A stretch of DNA of 17,995 nt from JAHWKS01 sp964458385 (lineage in GTDB: Bacteria > Planctomycetota > Planctomycetia > Pirellulales > Pirellulaceae): assembly GCA_964458385.1 (NCBI GenBank), contig CAYWIS010000126.1:1-17995 (forward strand), given 5' to 3'. The position numbers and the translations under genes were made by a program. The notes below the pieces were generated by a model, which worked only from the letters and a program-made list of their open reading frames with translations, made no database searches and was not told the origin of the DNA. This document shows, piece after piece, positions 1 through 6,953 of this stretch; the stretch's first letter is position 1; every line of letters begins with the position of its first letter.

Positions 1-577
1 TGCTCTTGGTGACCGAGTCGTTCACGTTGATGCAGGGCGTGCGCAGCTCGCCCCGTTTCTGCATGCGGTAGAGGCGGCTCACGCCCGGGGTGGTCTCTTC
101 GCTAATGCCGCGAATGCCGTCGAGCAACTCGGGATACCTTTGATAGACCATGGCGGTCAAGTCGCCGCCGTCGTCCAAGATCATGTTGAGCGGCTGACCA
201 TCGGGGAAGAAGATGGTCTGCTCAATGCACCAGTCGAACTCCTCGGGGGTTTCGCCTTTCCAGGCGTACACCGGCGTGCCGGCCTTGGCGATGGCTGCCG
301 CGGCGTGGTCCTGGGTTGAGAAGATGTTGCAGCTACTCCAAGTGACTTCGGCCCCTAGCTCTTGCAAGGTTTCGATCAACACCGCGGTTTGAATTGTCAT
401 GTGCAGGCAGCCCGCAATGCGTGCGCCCTTGAGCGGCTTCTGCGGGCCGTACTTCTTGCGGAGCGCCATCAAGCCGGGCATTTCATTTTCGGCCAGCATG
501 ATTTCGCGGCGGCCCAAGTCGGCCAGCGACAGATCGGCGACCTTGTAGGGCAGTTTCTCGGTTTGGGCTTGCGACAT
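1..577 (-). CDS. ahcY: S-adenosyl-L-homocysteine hydrolase, N-terminal part (cut by window edge)
   Basis: Cytosolic NAD-dependent enzyme that splits S-adenosylhomocysteine into adenosine and homocysteine, clearing the product inhibitor of methyltransferases. About 192 residues are visible. The family signature is unmistakable: GCLHMTIQTAVLIETLQELG followed by AEVTWSSCNIFSTQDHAAAA, then WCIEQT, LNMILDDGGDLT and INVNDSVTKS at the window edge. The NAD-binding domain and C-terminus lie outside. The start is ATG at 577, with an AGGAG ribosome-binding site 7 bases upstream on the minus strand and the expected MSQAQTEKLPYKVADLSLAD-type beginning. A 6-bp hairpin (608-613 with 620-625) and a good promoter (648-677) lie upstream. 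Housekeeping gene; nothing odd in the visible part. Confidence 0.97.
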   Translation of the reverse strand, partial: MSQAQTEKLPYKVADLSLADLGRREIMLAENEMPGLMALRKKYGPQKPLKGARIAGCLHMTIQTAVLIETLQELGAEVTWSSCNIFSTQDHAAAAIAKAGTPVYAWKGETPEEFDWCIEQTIFFPDGQPLNMILDDGGDLTAMVYQRYPELLDGIRGISEETTPGVSRLYRMQKRGELRTPCINVNDSVTKS

Positions 578-647
578 CGTTCTCTCCTAGACGGACAATA
601 GGCGACCCCAGGAATCCCATCCTGGCGGCTCAAAATAGGCAATGCGT

Positions 648-677
648 ATGATAGGGCGATTTCCCAAGAGCTGGCAA
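648..677 (-). promoter_or_regulatory. Candidate sigma70-type promoter for ahcY
   Basis: On the minus strand there is TTGCCA (672-677, 5 of 6 to the -35 consensus), an 18-base spacer, then TATCAT (648-653, 5 of 6 to the -10 consensus). Predicted transcription start is near 641, giving a leader of roughly 64 bases that contains the small hairpin at 608-625. It lies downstream of the trpF stop codon, so ahcY can be transcribed on its own. Confidence 0.5.
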
Positions 678-704
678 CCGGGAAAGACAGGCAATTGACC
701 CAAC

Positions 705-729
705 GCGGGAACTAACCGGCCGTTCCCGC
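705..729 (-). terminator. Perfect 8-bp inverted repeat spanning the trpF stop codon; possible terminator
   Basis: Bases 705-712 (gcgggaac) are the exact reverse complement of 722-729 (gttcccgc), with a 9-base loop holding most of the trpF stop codon region (712-714). The stem is GC-rich but no run of T follows on the minus strand, so it is not a classical intrinsic terminator. It could protect the 3' end of trpF mRNA or act with Rho. The ahcY promoter begins about 28 bases further on. Confidence 0.3.
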
Positions 730-1398
730 CCAGGCGTTCCGGGCTTGGCGGACAAAGCGCCGTAAGGCCTCTTTCTCTTTGCGGCCCGGCGCCACTTCCA
801 CACCCGACGCGACATCCACACCGTCGGGGCCGGCGATGGCAATGGCGGTGGCGACGTTCTCGGGCGTCAATCCGCCGGCCAAGATCACGGGGAGATCTCC
901 AAAGATGGCGCGGTTGTGGCGAAACTGTTCCCAGTCGATGGACTCGCCGCCCCCGCCGTACTTCCCTTCCACGTAGGCGTCGACCAGGGCCGCATCCAAC
1001 GGCGCTCCAAGACGGCGACACTCCTCTACGTACTGTGCCATCTGTGCGTAGTCGTTGTCGCGGCAACGAAACGCGCGAATTAGGGGAAGCGTGGCCACGC
1101 GGCCGCTTTGGGCCCGCACCGCCGCCAGTGCGGCGGGGGACTCATCGCCGTGAAATTGCAGGGCGTCGATCCCAACCGCTTCGGCCATGGCCGCTACTTC
1201 GTCGGGCTTGGCGTTGACGAATACACCCACGCAAACCACGCCGGAAGGCAAATCGCGGCGAATGTCGCGGGCCGTTGCGGGTGGCACATAGCGCGGCGTT
1301 CGCGCGTAGAAGTTGAAGCCAAGAGCGTCGGCGCCGGCTTCGACGGCGATCTGTGCGTCGTGCCGATTGGTGATCCCGCAAATCTTAACTCGAAACAC
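712..1398 (-). CDS. trpF: Phosphoribosylanthranilate isomerase
   Basis: Tryptophan biosynthesis: isomerises N-(5-phosphoribosyl)anthranilate to the carboxyphenylamino-deoxyribulose phosphate. It is a single TIM barrel of 228 residues, close to the usual 200-230. VKICGIT at 4-10 contains catalytic Cys7; GADALGFNF is at 22-30, VGVFVNA at 57-63, DALQFHGDE at 78-86, and the general-acid Asp is at about 140 (ALVDA). The glycine stretch and SIDW follow at 148-156, and PVILAGGLTPENV with DVASGVE forms the phosphate site. I chose the GTG start at 1398 because GGAGG (1407-1411) precedes it and the conserved FRVKICG begins there. An upstream ATG at 1491 would add 31 unconserved residues. It stands alone, without other trp genes. 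Confidence 0.93.
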   Translation of the reverse strand: MFRVKICGITNRHDAQIAVEAGADALGFNFYARTPRYVPPATARDIRRDLPSGVVCVGVFVNAKPDEVAAMAEAVGIDALQFHGDESPAALAAVRAQSGRVATLPLIRAFRCRDNDYAQMAQYVEECRRLGAPLDAALVDAYVEGKYGGGGESIDWEQFRHNRAIFGDLPVILAGGLTPENVATAIAIAGPDGVDVASGVEVAPGRKEKEALRRFVRQARNAWAGTAG

Positions 1399-1406
1399 CC
1401 AATGAT

Positions 1407-1411
1407 CCTCC
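1407..1411 (-). promoter_or_regulatory. Ribosome-binding site deciding the GTG start of trpF
   Basis: GGAGG on the minus strand, 8 bases before the GTG at 1398-1396. It supports GTG as the start, in place of the longer in-frame ATG at 1491, which has no comparable site. Confidence 0.7.
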
Positions 1412-1516
1412 GGCCCGATTGTGCTCAAGCGACGCCCCCCCGGTGGCCGAAGCAACGAAGTGCGGCATGGCGCGCCGCAACGCGGTGGCACGTGATCCTT
1501 GGAAGGTCCGCCTTGT

Positions 1517-2845
1517 ATGGTTGTTCGTACCTCCTTGCTACTCTCTGCGGCGCGACTCGCCTCGAAGGCGGATCGCCCCCGGCCGTGGTACGTTTTTGCG
1601 GTGGCGTCTCTTGCTGCGTTCTTCGTGGGCTATGCGGTGATGCATCCGCCGGTGCAGGGGTACGTGGCATCGGCCATTATTGAATACAAACCGTCGTTGG
1701 CAAAGGAGGGCGCGGATGAGGAATTCGCCCGTCTGGCGGAACAAGGAGTGACAGCCCGTCCGCATACGCAATTACCGGGCGTCTATCGATTGTCGTCGGT
1801 GAACGCCGATCGGGAGAGCGCCGTTCCGACGCTCATGCTTGCCATTCAGGACTTGGCGTCCCGCGCGGCGCAGCGTGAGAACGAGACGCACGTGGAACAG
1901 CGGCGCCGGTTGGCGGCGCGCGTCACCCAGGCGGAACACGTGGAACAACGTACCCGTCGCCAACTGGAAGAAGCCGAAGAGCGTTTAGCCCAAGCGACAC
2001 GTTCCCCCTCGTTGGAGTCGTCCATTCCCTCATACGCGCCTGGGGCGGGTGGACCGGCCGCGTCGTCCAATCGGAACCCGGAATGGGTGGAACTGACCCA
2101 GTTACTTGAGCAACTTCAGGCGGAACGCGCCCGCCTTCTCATTGACCGGCTCCCGGCCCATCCTGCGGTGGTGGACGTCGAAATGCGCATTGCTGCCATT
2201 GAGCAGCGGCTGGCTGGCATGCCTCGAACGCTCGCCACGGCGCCATCCGCGGCATCGACTTCCGCCATGTTCAATCGAACCCCAACGGTTCCCGCCACCG
2301 AAGGCGATGTCGCCATGCTGACGGCCGAGGTGGCTCAGCGCAAAGAAGCGTGGCGAAAGGCCGTCGAGGACCTTAGCGCTGCGCGTGCGGAACAACAGAA
2401 AGCGGAAACGGCGCACGACACCGCCGGGGCGGTCGTGCGAATTGTAGAGCCGGCTGCATTGCGGGCGATTGCGGGCGGGCGGTTTTCGTTGGGAGTGCTG
2501 GTCGTTTTGGCGTCCCTCTCCATGGGGGTTGGAGCCGGGCTGGCATGGGCCGTGGCGCCGGGCCGAACTCCGGCGCTCCTCGAGACGGCCGAAGATGTCA
2601 TCCGAATTTTGCAAACGCCTGTGATCGCCACGTTGTCGATTGGGTCGGGCGCGGGCATCCCCTTCTCACACCGTGTGACGACACTGTTGACGAAGTTTGG
2701 CGTGCGCGCCACCGAAACCACGCTCTTGGCGGCGGTTTCGCTCTTTGTTGTGGCCACGGCGACCGACTCGCTGGTCGCCCAAGTGGCGGCCCAAGATCCT
2801 TTCCAAGCGCTGTCGCTGGTGTTCGAAGGATTTCGTTTGTTCTAA
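1517..2845 (+). CDS. Wzz/GumC-like polysaccharide chain-length or export protein
   Basis: Probable inner-membrane polysaccharide co-polymerase that regulates chain length or export. From ATG 1517 it has 442 residues. A membrane span lies at about 25-42, then a large periplasmic part with charged coiled-coil stretches (about 112-162, 190-235 and 262-305). The typical HPAVVDVEMRIAAIEQRLA segment sits at about 215-233, and VRIVEPA at 307-313 is the usual motif just before the second span (about 324-346). Unlike plain Wzz proteins it continues: TAEDVIRILQTPVIATLSIG resembles the linker that joins Wzz to a BY-kinase in fused Wzc proteins, and a third hydrophobic stretch lies at about 402-420. ATG 1517 has GGAAGG ten bases upstream; a TTG at 1499 is less likely. 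It is followed by the ATPase and BY-kinase-like genes on the same strand. Confidence 0.72.
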   Translation: MVVRTSLLLSAARLASKADRPRPWYVFAVASLAAFFVGYAVMHPPVQGYVASAIIEYKPSLAKEGADEEFARLAEQGVTARPHTQLPGVYRLSSVNADRESAVPTLMLAIQDLASRAAQRENETHVEQRRRLAARVTQAEHVEQRTRRQLEEAEERLAQATRSPSLESSIPSYAPGAGGPAASSNRNPEWVELTQLLEQLQAERARLLIDRLPAHPAVVDVEMRIAAIEQRLAGMPRTLATAPSAASTSAMFNRTPTVPATEGDVAMLTAEVAQRKEAWRKAVEDLSAARAEQQKAETAHDTAGAVVRIVEPAALRAIAGGRFSLGVLVVLASLSMGVGAGLAWAVAPGRTPALLETAEDVIRILQTPVIATLSIGSGAGIPFSHRVTTLLTKFGVRATETTLLAAVSLFVVATATDSLVAQVAAQDPFQALSLVFEGFRLF

Positions 2846-3066
2846 GCGCGCGGTTCGGTGCTTGCGCGCTTCCGCGGCGAGCCGTTTAAGTCTTTCCGTC
2901 GGTCGTCGCCCGCGGACCGGCTTCTTTTGCCAGATCGCTACAATCCGTCTGAAGCGAATCCCCTTGGCGCGCCGATTTCATGGACGTGCGGGCGTTCGTG
3001 CGCTCCCATGGACGCCGCAACAATGGGGGAAATGCATCACTAATCTTTTAGGCCAGGCTGTCTGCC

Positions 3067-4644
3067 ATGTACGAATCGGCTTTTGGTTTTCGCATGCGAC
3101 CGTTCGCCGCTTCTCCTTCGGTTGCGCTTTATTATCCGGCTGCGACGATCGAAAAGGCCCGCGCGACGCTGGCGCGCTGCATCGAGCATGGCGGTGGGCC
3201 TGGATTGATCATTGGCGCCGCGGGAATGGGCAAGTCGCTGTTGTGCCAGCTCTTGGCCGAGCAGTACCGCGACCAATTCCGGGTCGTCATGCTCGCCAGT
3301 GCGCGGCTTTGCACGCGGCGCGCCCTGTTACAGAACATTTTGTTTGAGCTGGGGCTCCCCTATCGCGACTTGGAAGAAGGCGAACTTCGATTATCGTTGA
3401 TCGATTTCCTGGCCAACGACGAACGCGCCGCGCAGGGCATGCTGCTGATTGTTGACGAGGCCCATAGTCTCCCAACTCGGCTGCTCGAAGAAATCCGCAT
3501 GATCACCAACCTGGTGCGCGACGGCCGGCCTCGCGTGCGACTGATTCTTGCGGGCAGTGCTCGGTTGGAGGAGCGGTTCGCCAGTCCCAAGTTGGAGTCG
3601 TTTAATCAGCGGATTGCAGCACGGTGTTACTTGGAGCCGCTGGGACGCGAAGAAACGCGAGCCTATATTACCGCCCAATTGACCGCCGCCGGACGTCGAC
3701 CGGGGGAGATTTTCACGCCCGACGCGCTCGATGCTGTGTTTGACGCCACCGCGGGCGTGCCGCGGTTGATCAACCAGGTTTGCGATCACGCGTTGGTGTT
3801 GGCCATGGTAGGCGGTCGCGGCACGATTGGCGCTGCGGGGATCGAAGAAGCCTGGTCCGATCTCCAGCAGTTGCCCGCGCCGTGGCACATGGATTCGCCC
3901 GCGGCAGAGAACGTGATCGAGTTCGGCCCACTGACGCAAAATGCAGCTGCCCCGCAAATTTCGGCGGTGGTGTCGGAAGTAGAACGCCCCGACCCCATCG
4001 AACAGTTGAGCGCGATCGAGCACTCGGTTGCTCTGGCGGCCAGGGAAGCTGACCCGAAGCTGGTGTCGACATTCTCAACGTCCGACCACGAACACGACGA
4101 GGACGAGCAATTCCGACCTGCCGGCGTGATTGGTCCCGAAGTCGAACTGGTCTTCCATGCCTCCCACTCGCCCTTTGGCGATGACTTTGTCGAAGAAGAA
4201 GTCGTGATCGACCGTTATGCCGCGCTCGAGTCGGCGCGGTTGGCGAAGCTGCGGCAAACCCCCTGGTCGCGTGACCGGGCGATTCCCGAGCAATTGGCCG
4301 AAGCGCAAAGCCAGGTGAAATCGGGCGAACAGCACGCTGCCGCAATCCACGAAACGCCTGCGGTGGCGGCCGAAGCGTCCAATGACCCGGTTTATCCGGA
4401 ATATCGGGTAGCGATTCCCGATACACCGCATGTCATTCCGGCGGCGGCGTCGGCGGCGCCCGAGGTTGTTGAAGAATCGCCGGTCTCGGTTCCGATTGAG
4501 TCGTTCGATGAGGTCGAAGACGATCGCGACCTGATCGTTATCGAGGACGATGTCGAGCCCAGCCCCACGGCGCCAGCGCCTCATCTGGGACGAGTTCGCC
4601 GTCAAGAGTATCGCCAATTGTTCGCCCGCATGCGACGAGGCTAG
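3067..4644 (+). CDS. ExeA/XrtA-associated-type AAA ATPase with acidic tail
   Basis: P-loop ATPase of the family that accompanies exopolysaccharide/exosortase loci or type II secretion (ExeA). The N-terminus YESAFGFRMRPFAASPSVAL has the family's 'fGf...PF...p' pattern. Walker A is GAAGMGKS (50-57), Walker B LLIVDEAH (126-133), a sensor-1-like LILAGS is at 159-164 and the GVPRLINQVCDHAL helix at 230-243. The ATPase core ends near residue 270. The remaining 255 residues are low-complexity, rich in Glu, Asp, Ala and Pro, with no recognisable peptidoglycan-binding domain; the protein ends in a basic helix (RVRRQEYRQLFARMRRG). No clear ribosome-binding site precedes the ATG. The next gene starts 6 bases after the stop, so the two are surely cotranscribed. 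The exact role is inferred from family and neighbours. Confidence 0.8.
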   Translation: MYESAFGFRMRPFAASPSVALYYPAATIEKARATLARCIEHGGGPGLIIGAAGMGKSLLCQLLAEQYRDQFRVVMLASARLCTRRALLQNILFELGLPYRDLEEGELRLSLIDFLANDERAAQGMLLIVDEAHSLPTRLLEEIRMITNLVRDGRPRVRLILAGSARLEERFASPKLESFNQRIAARCYLEPLGREETRAYITAQLTAAGRRPGEIFTPDALDAVFDATAGVPRLINQVCDHALVLAMVGGRGTIGAAGIEEAWSDLQQLPAPWHMDSPAAENVIEFGPLTQNAAAPQISAVVSEVERPDPIEQLSAIEHSVALAAREADPKLVSTFSTSDHEHDEDEQFRPAGVIGPEVELVFHASHSPFGDDFVEEEVVIDRYAALESARLAKLRQTPWSRDRAIPEQLAEAQSQVKSGEQHAAAIHETPAVAAEASNDPVYPEYRVAIPDTPHVIPAAASAAPEVVEESPVSVPIESFDEVEDDRDLIVIEDDVEPSPTAPAPHLGRVRRQEYRQLFARMRRG

Positions 4645-4650
4645 TCCGCT

Positions 4651-5658
4651 ATGAGGCAGATGCTGACCGCGCTTCGCCAGTTGGACGCCCGGGCCGGTGG
4701 TTTCGAATCGGCCCGACCCGTGGCGCCGCTCGACCACGTCGAAGAGCGGTCACCAAGAAACATGGCGGTCGATGGGGCGAACGAGCCTGCGGCCCCTTCG
4801 GAGCTTGATCTTGCGGCGCCCGTCGAGCCTGACGCCGCAAGCGACGAACCGGTTTCGGTGCAGGAATGGGAGCCGGTTGTGACGGCGCAGTTCGACGGGT
4901 TGGCTCGCTTGCTGCAGCGTGCGGCCGACCGCGTTGAACGCCAAGAGACGCCAGCGCCCGAGGTTGACACCGTCGCGTCTTCCGAACCGTTGGCGGTGGA
5001 CGCGCCAACTTCCGCTGAACGGGCGAAACAATCGGCGCCCTATGAAACTGTGCTGCGGGCGCTTGAACATCGCCAGCCGTTAGCTGATCAATGTTCCGCC
5101 TTAGCCGATCGCTTAACAGCGGACTTTTCGAATCCGGCCGCGTTGATGTTCGTTAGTCAGGACGACAACGAGGAGCTTCCTGCGGCGATTGCTTACGTGG
5201 GGCAGCTCGTCCATCTCCGCCATCATCGCGACGTGGTGTTGGTTGATGCGAACGTGGGGGTGGGAGCACTATCGGCAGGATTCGCACTGGAGGGGCGGCC
5301 GGGACTGGCTGAGTTCTATCAGGCTTGCCACGCGAACTCTGTGCCCGAGATCTACCCGACGTGGCTGCCTGGGGTTTCGGTGCTGCCGTGTGGGAGCGCC
5401 TCGTTGCAGAGTCCGAACGATTGGAGGTTGGCGTCCTCTTCTTTGGTGGCGACGCTGCACTCGCCGAATCGTTTGACGCTAATCTACGGAGGGAACCCGA
5501 AAGCGGCTTGGACCAAGTCGCTTGCTTCGGCTTGCGACGGTGTTTACCTTATGTTGCGTTTGGGGCAGACGGTAGCCGCCGACGCCGCCAAGACGCTGGA
5601 TACGCTGCGGCGCTCTGGGGCCAACGTATTGGGGGTGATCGTCACCGGGGCGCCCTAA
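4651..5658 (+). CDS. BY-kinase/CpsD-like protein with degenerate P-loop (pseudokinase)
   Basis: Residues 1-130 are disordered and rich in Ala, Pro and Glu. From about 160 the protein follows the bacterial tyrosine kinase (Wzc/CpsD/CapB) core: VVLVDANVGVGALSAGF (195-211) corresponds to Walker A', RPGLAEF (216-222) to the 'RPGLsd' segment, LPGVSVLPCGS (239-249) to 'l.VLPaG', and DGVYLMLRLGQT followed by ANVLGVIVTG to the C-terminal strands. Where Walker A should be (a strand, then GxxxxGKT/S), the sequence is FVSQDDNEELPAAIAYVGQ (167-185), with no Gly-rich loop and no Lys-Thr/Ser. There is no C-terminal tyrosine cluster. Catalysis is therefore unlikely; a structural partner for the Wzz-like protein and the ATPase is a fair guess. 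GAGG at 4637-4640 serves the ATG. 335 residues. Confidence 0.72.
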   Translation: MRQMLTALRQLDARAGGFESARPVAPLDHVEERSPRNMAVDGANEPAAPSELDLAAPVEPDAASDEPVSVQEWEPVVTAQFDGLARLLQRAADRVERQETPAPEVDTVASSEPLAVDAPTSAERAKQSAPYETVLRALEHRQPLADQCSALADRLTADFSNPAALMFVSQDDNEELPAAIAYVGQLVHLRHHRDVVLVDANVGVGALSAGFALEGRPGLAEFYQACHANSVPEIYPTWLPGVSVLPCGSASLQSPNDWRLASSSLVATLHSPNRLTLIYGGNPKAAWTKSLASACDGVYLMLRLGQTVAADAAKTLDTLRRSGANVLGVIVTGAP

Positions 5659-5722
5659 TGATTGTTAGAGCGCGTCGCCTATCGGTTGGGGCGGGCCGCC
5701 CGTTCGTCTTGGACTCGTGCCC

Positions 5723-6946
5723 ATGTTTGGATTTCTCCGCCCTCCGCCGGGCTTGCCCCGATACCGGCAGGTGTACGCGCGGCTTTGCCAGTTTCACCGA
5801 GCGTACTACGGGATGCTGGCCCTTCCTTTTCTAAGTTACGAGGCGGCGCTCCTCTATGCTTACGCAGTCGATTCCGGCTGGTTTCCAGCCCCAGAGGCAA
5901 CCGCCCCTGGGTGTTGCCGACTACGGCGCGATCCCGACTTGTTGACCCGGGCAGAAGCGCCCCTCGGTGAATTTTGTGCATCGCTCGGGCTGCTGCTGGG
6001 GGCAATTAAGTTGGACGACGATGTGCGCGACGGCTACGGGATCGTCGCTCGTCTAGGGCGATGGACGTTGCGTCGGCCGATTGACGCCACGCGCGAGTAC
6101 TTTCGGCGCCTTGACCCAGCCTTCGAAGAGCACGTGGAACAGTTCCTCGTGAAACATGTGAAGCAGGAGCGTCCGGGGAACAGGCCGCCCATGGTTCGAT
6201 ATGCGGAGCCAACGGGTGAGGCCTTCGCGTATGTCTTCGGCTTGCTTGCGCGGATTGCTCCCCAGCCGATCTCTACCGAGGCATTGTGTACGGTGGGCCG
6301 TTACGTAGGAGAGGCGATCATTGCCTTTGATTGTGCGGTCGATTGGCCGCGCGACCAGCGCACTGGCAACTACAACCCGCTTGCCAATGACGAGGACCGT
6401 CGCGCGGCGTTCGCTTATTGTAACCGCCGGTTGATGCTGGCCGCGGCGCTGTGCCGCCGAGATCATGCAAGCGACTCGCTTGCAGCATACGTGTTGGAAG
6501 CCGCGGCGCACCGCGTCCAGCGGCGCTTGGATGGTCCCGTCTGCTCCTGCGGCGATACGGCGACGCGGCGGTGGCGGCGGTCGGGTTACGTATTCAGCGA
6601 CCTCGGCCTGCTGGCGTTTCTCGACTGCGCATGCGAAGGCTGCAATGCTTGTGTAGGTTGCAGCGCTTGTTGCGAGGCGGGCGGGGGCGCCGCCGAGGGC
6701 GCTAGCGCCTGTGGCCAGAGTTGTGGAAGCGCTGACACAGGCTCTTGCTGCTGCGATTTCTGCTGCGCCGGGTGCACCGAGTCATGCACCCATCGCAAAA
6801 CCAACGAACGCAAGCAGGGCAATCCAATGTCAAACGATGAGCCCCCGCCAGAGCTTGTTCCCGCGGGGGCGGAGCTTCCCCCGCACGATGATCCCCATCA
6901 TGAGAAGCCTCTTGATGTTGGGGCTGGCGTCACCGTGAACGGCTAA
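5723..6946 (+). CDS. DUF5685-type protein with cysteine-rich tail
   Basis: The beginning, MFGFLRPPPGLPRYRQVYAR, then LSYEAALL at 38-45, matches my memory of DUF5685 proteins ('MFGYvrP...Y....Lc....G..a...LSYd...L'); function unknown. The body is all-helical. IKLDDDVRDG (95-104) holds a DDxxD pattern, and AFDCAVDWPRDQRTGNYNPL (201-220) holds a second acidic block, a layout reminiscent of all-alpha isoprenoid synthases, though no homology is claimed. Residues 274-355 contain 18 cysteines in CxC, CxxC and CCC groups, suggesting metal binding or disulfide crosslinks. The tail (369-407) is acidic/Pro/His-rich (HDDPHHE). ATG 5723 is preferred over an in-frame GTG at 5717 because the family starts at MFG; neither has a good ribosome-binding site. 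It follows the BY-kinase-like gene by 64 bases. 407 residues. Confidence 0.65.
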   Translation: MFGFLRPPPGLPRYRQVYARLCQFHRAYYGMLALPFLSYEAALLYAYAVDSGWFPAPEATAPGCCRLRRDPDLLTRAEAPLGEFCASLGLLLGAIKLDDDVRDGYGIVARLGRWTLRRPIDATREYFRRLDPAFEEHVEQFLVKHVKQERPGNRPPMVRYAEPTGEAFAYVFGLLARIAPQPISTEALCTVGRYVGEAIIAFDCAVDWPRDQRTGNYNPLANDEDRRAAFAYCNRRLMLAAALCRRDHASDSLAAYVLEAAAHRVQRRLDGPVCSCGDTATRRWRRSGYVFSDLGLLAFLDCACEGCNACVGCSACCEAGGGAAEGASACGQSCGSADTGSCCCDFCCAGCTESCTHRKTNERKQGNPMSNDEPPPELVPAGAELPPHDDPHHEKPLDVGAGVTVNG

Positions 6947-6953
6947 CATGCCG

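Noticed and set aside
578..711. SAH or SAM riboswitch upstream of ahcY
   Set aside because: The expected leader is only about 64 bases with one 6-bp hairpin; I could not find the conserved core of any riboswitch class I know.
1399..1491. N-terminal extension of trpF to an ATG at 1491
   Set aside because: The added 31 residues are Arg/Pro-rich and unlike the family, whereas a GTG with a good ribosome-binding site lies exactly at the conserved start.
2858..3043. 61-residue open frame between the Wzz-like and ATPase genes
   Set aside because: Biased Arg/Ser/Pro composition, no ribosome-binding site, no recognisable domain; typical of chance frames in GC-rich DNA.
3391..4023. Long minus-strand frames under the ATPase gene (also 3770-4426 and 4075-4737)
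   Set aside because: They lie opposite a strongly supported gene and are rich in Arg, Pro and His, as expected for antisense shadows in GC-rich sequence.
4436..4462. Repetitive gcg/gcc triplets in the ATPase tail as a tandem repeat or CRISPR-like element
   Set aside because: Simple Ala codon runs inside a disordered coding tail; there is no unit longer than a few bases and no spacers.
5658..5834. Small frame whose ATG overlaps the BY-kinase-like stop codon
   Set aside because: Tempting as a coupled start, but it runs inside the well-supported DUF5685-type gene in another frame and has no protein-like character.
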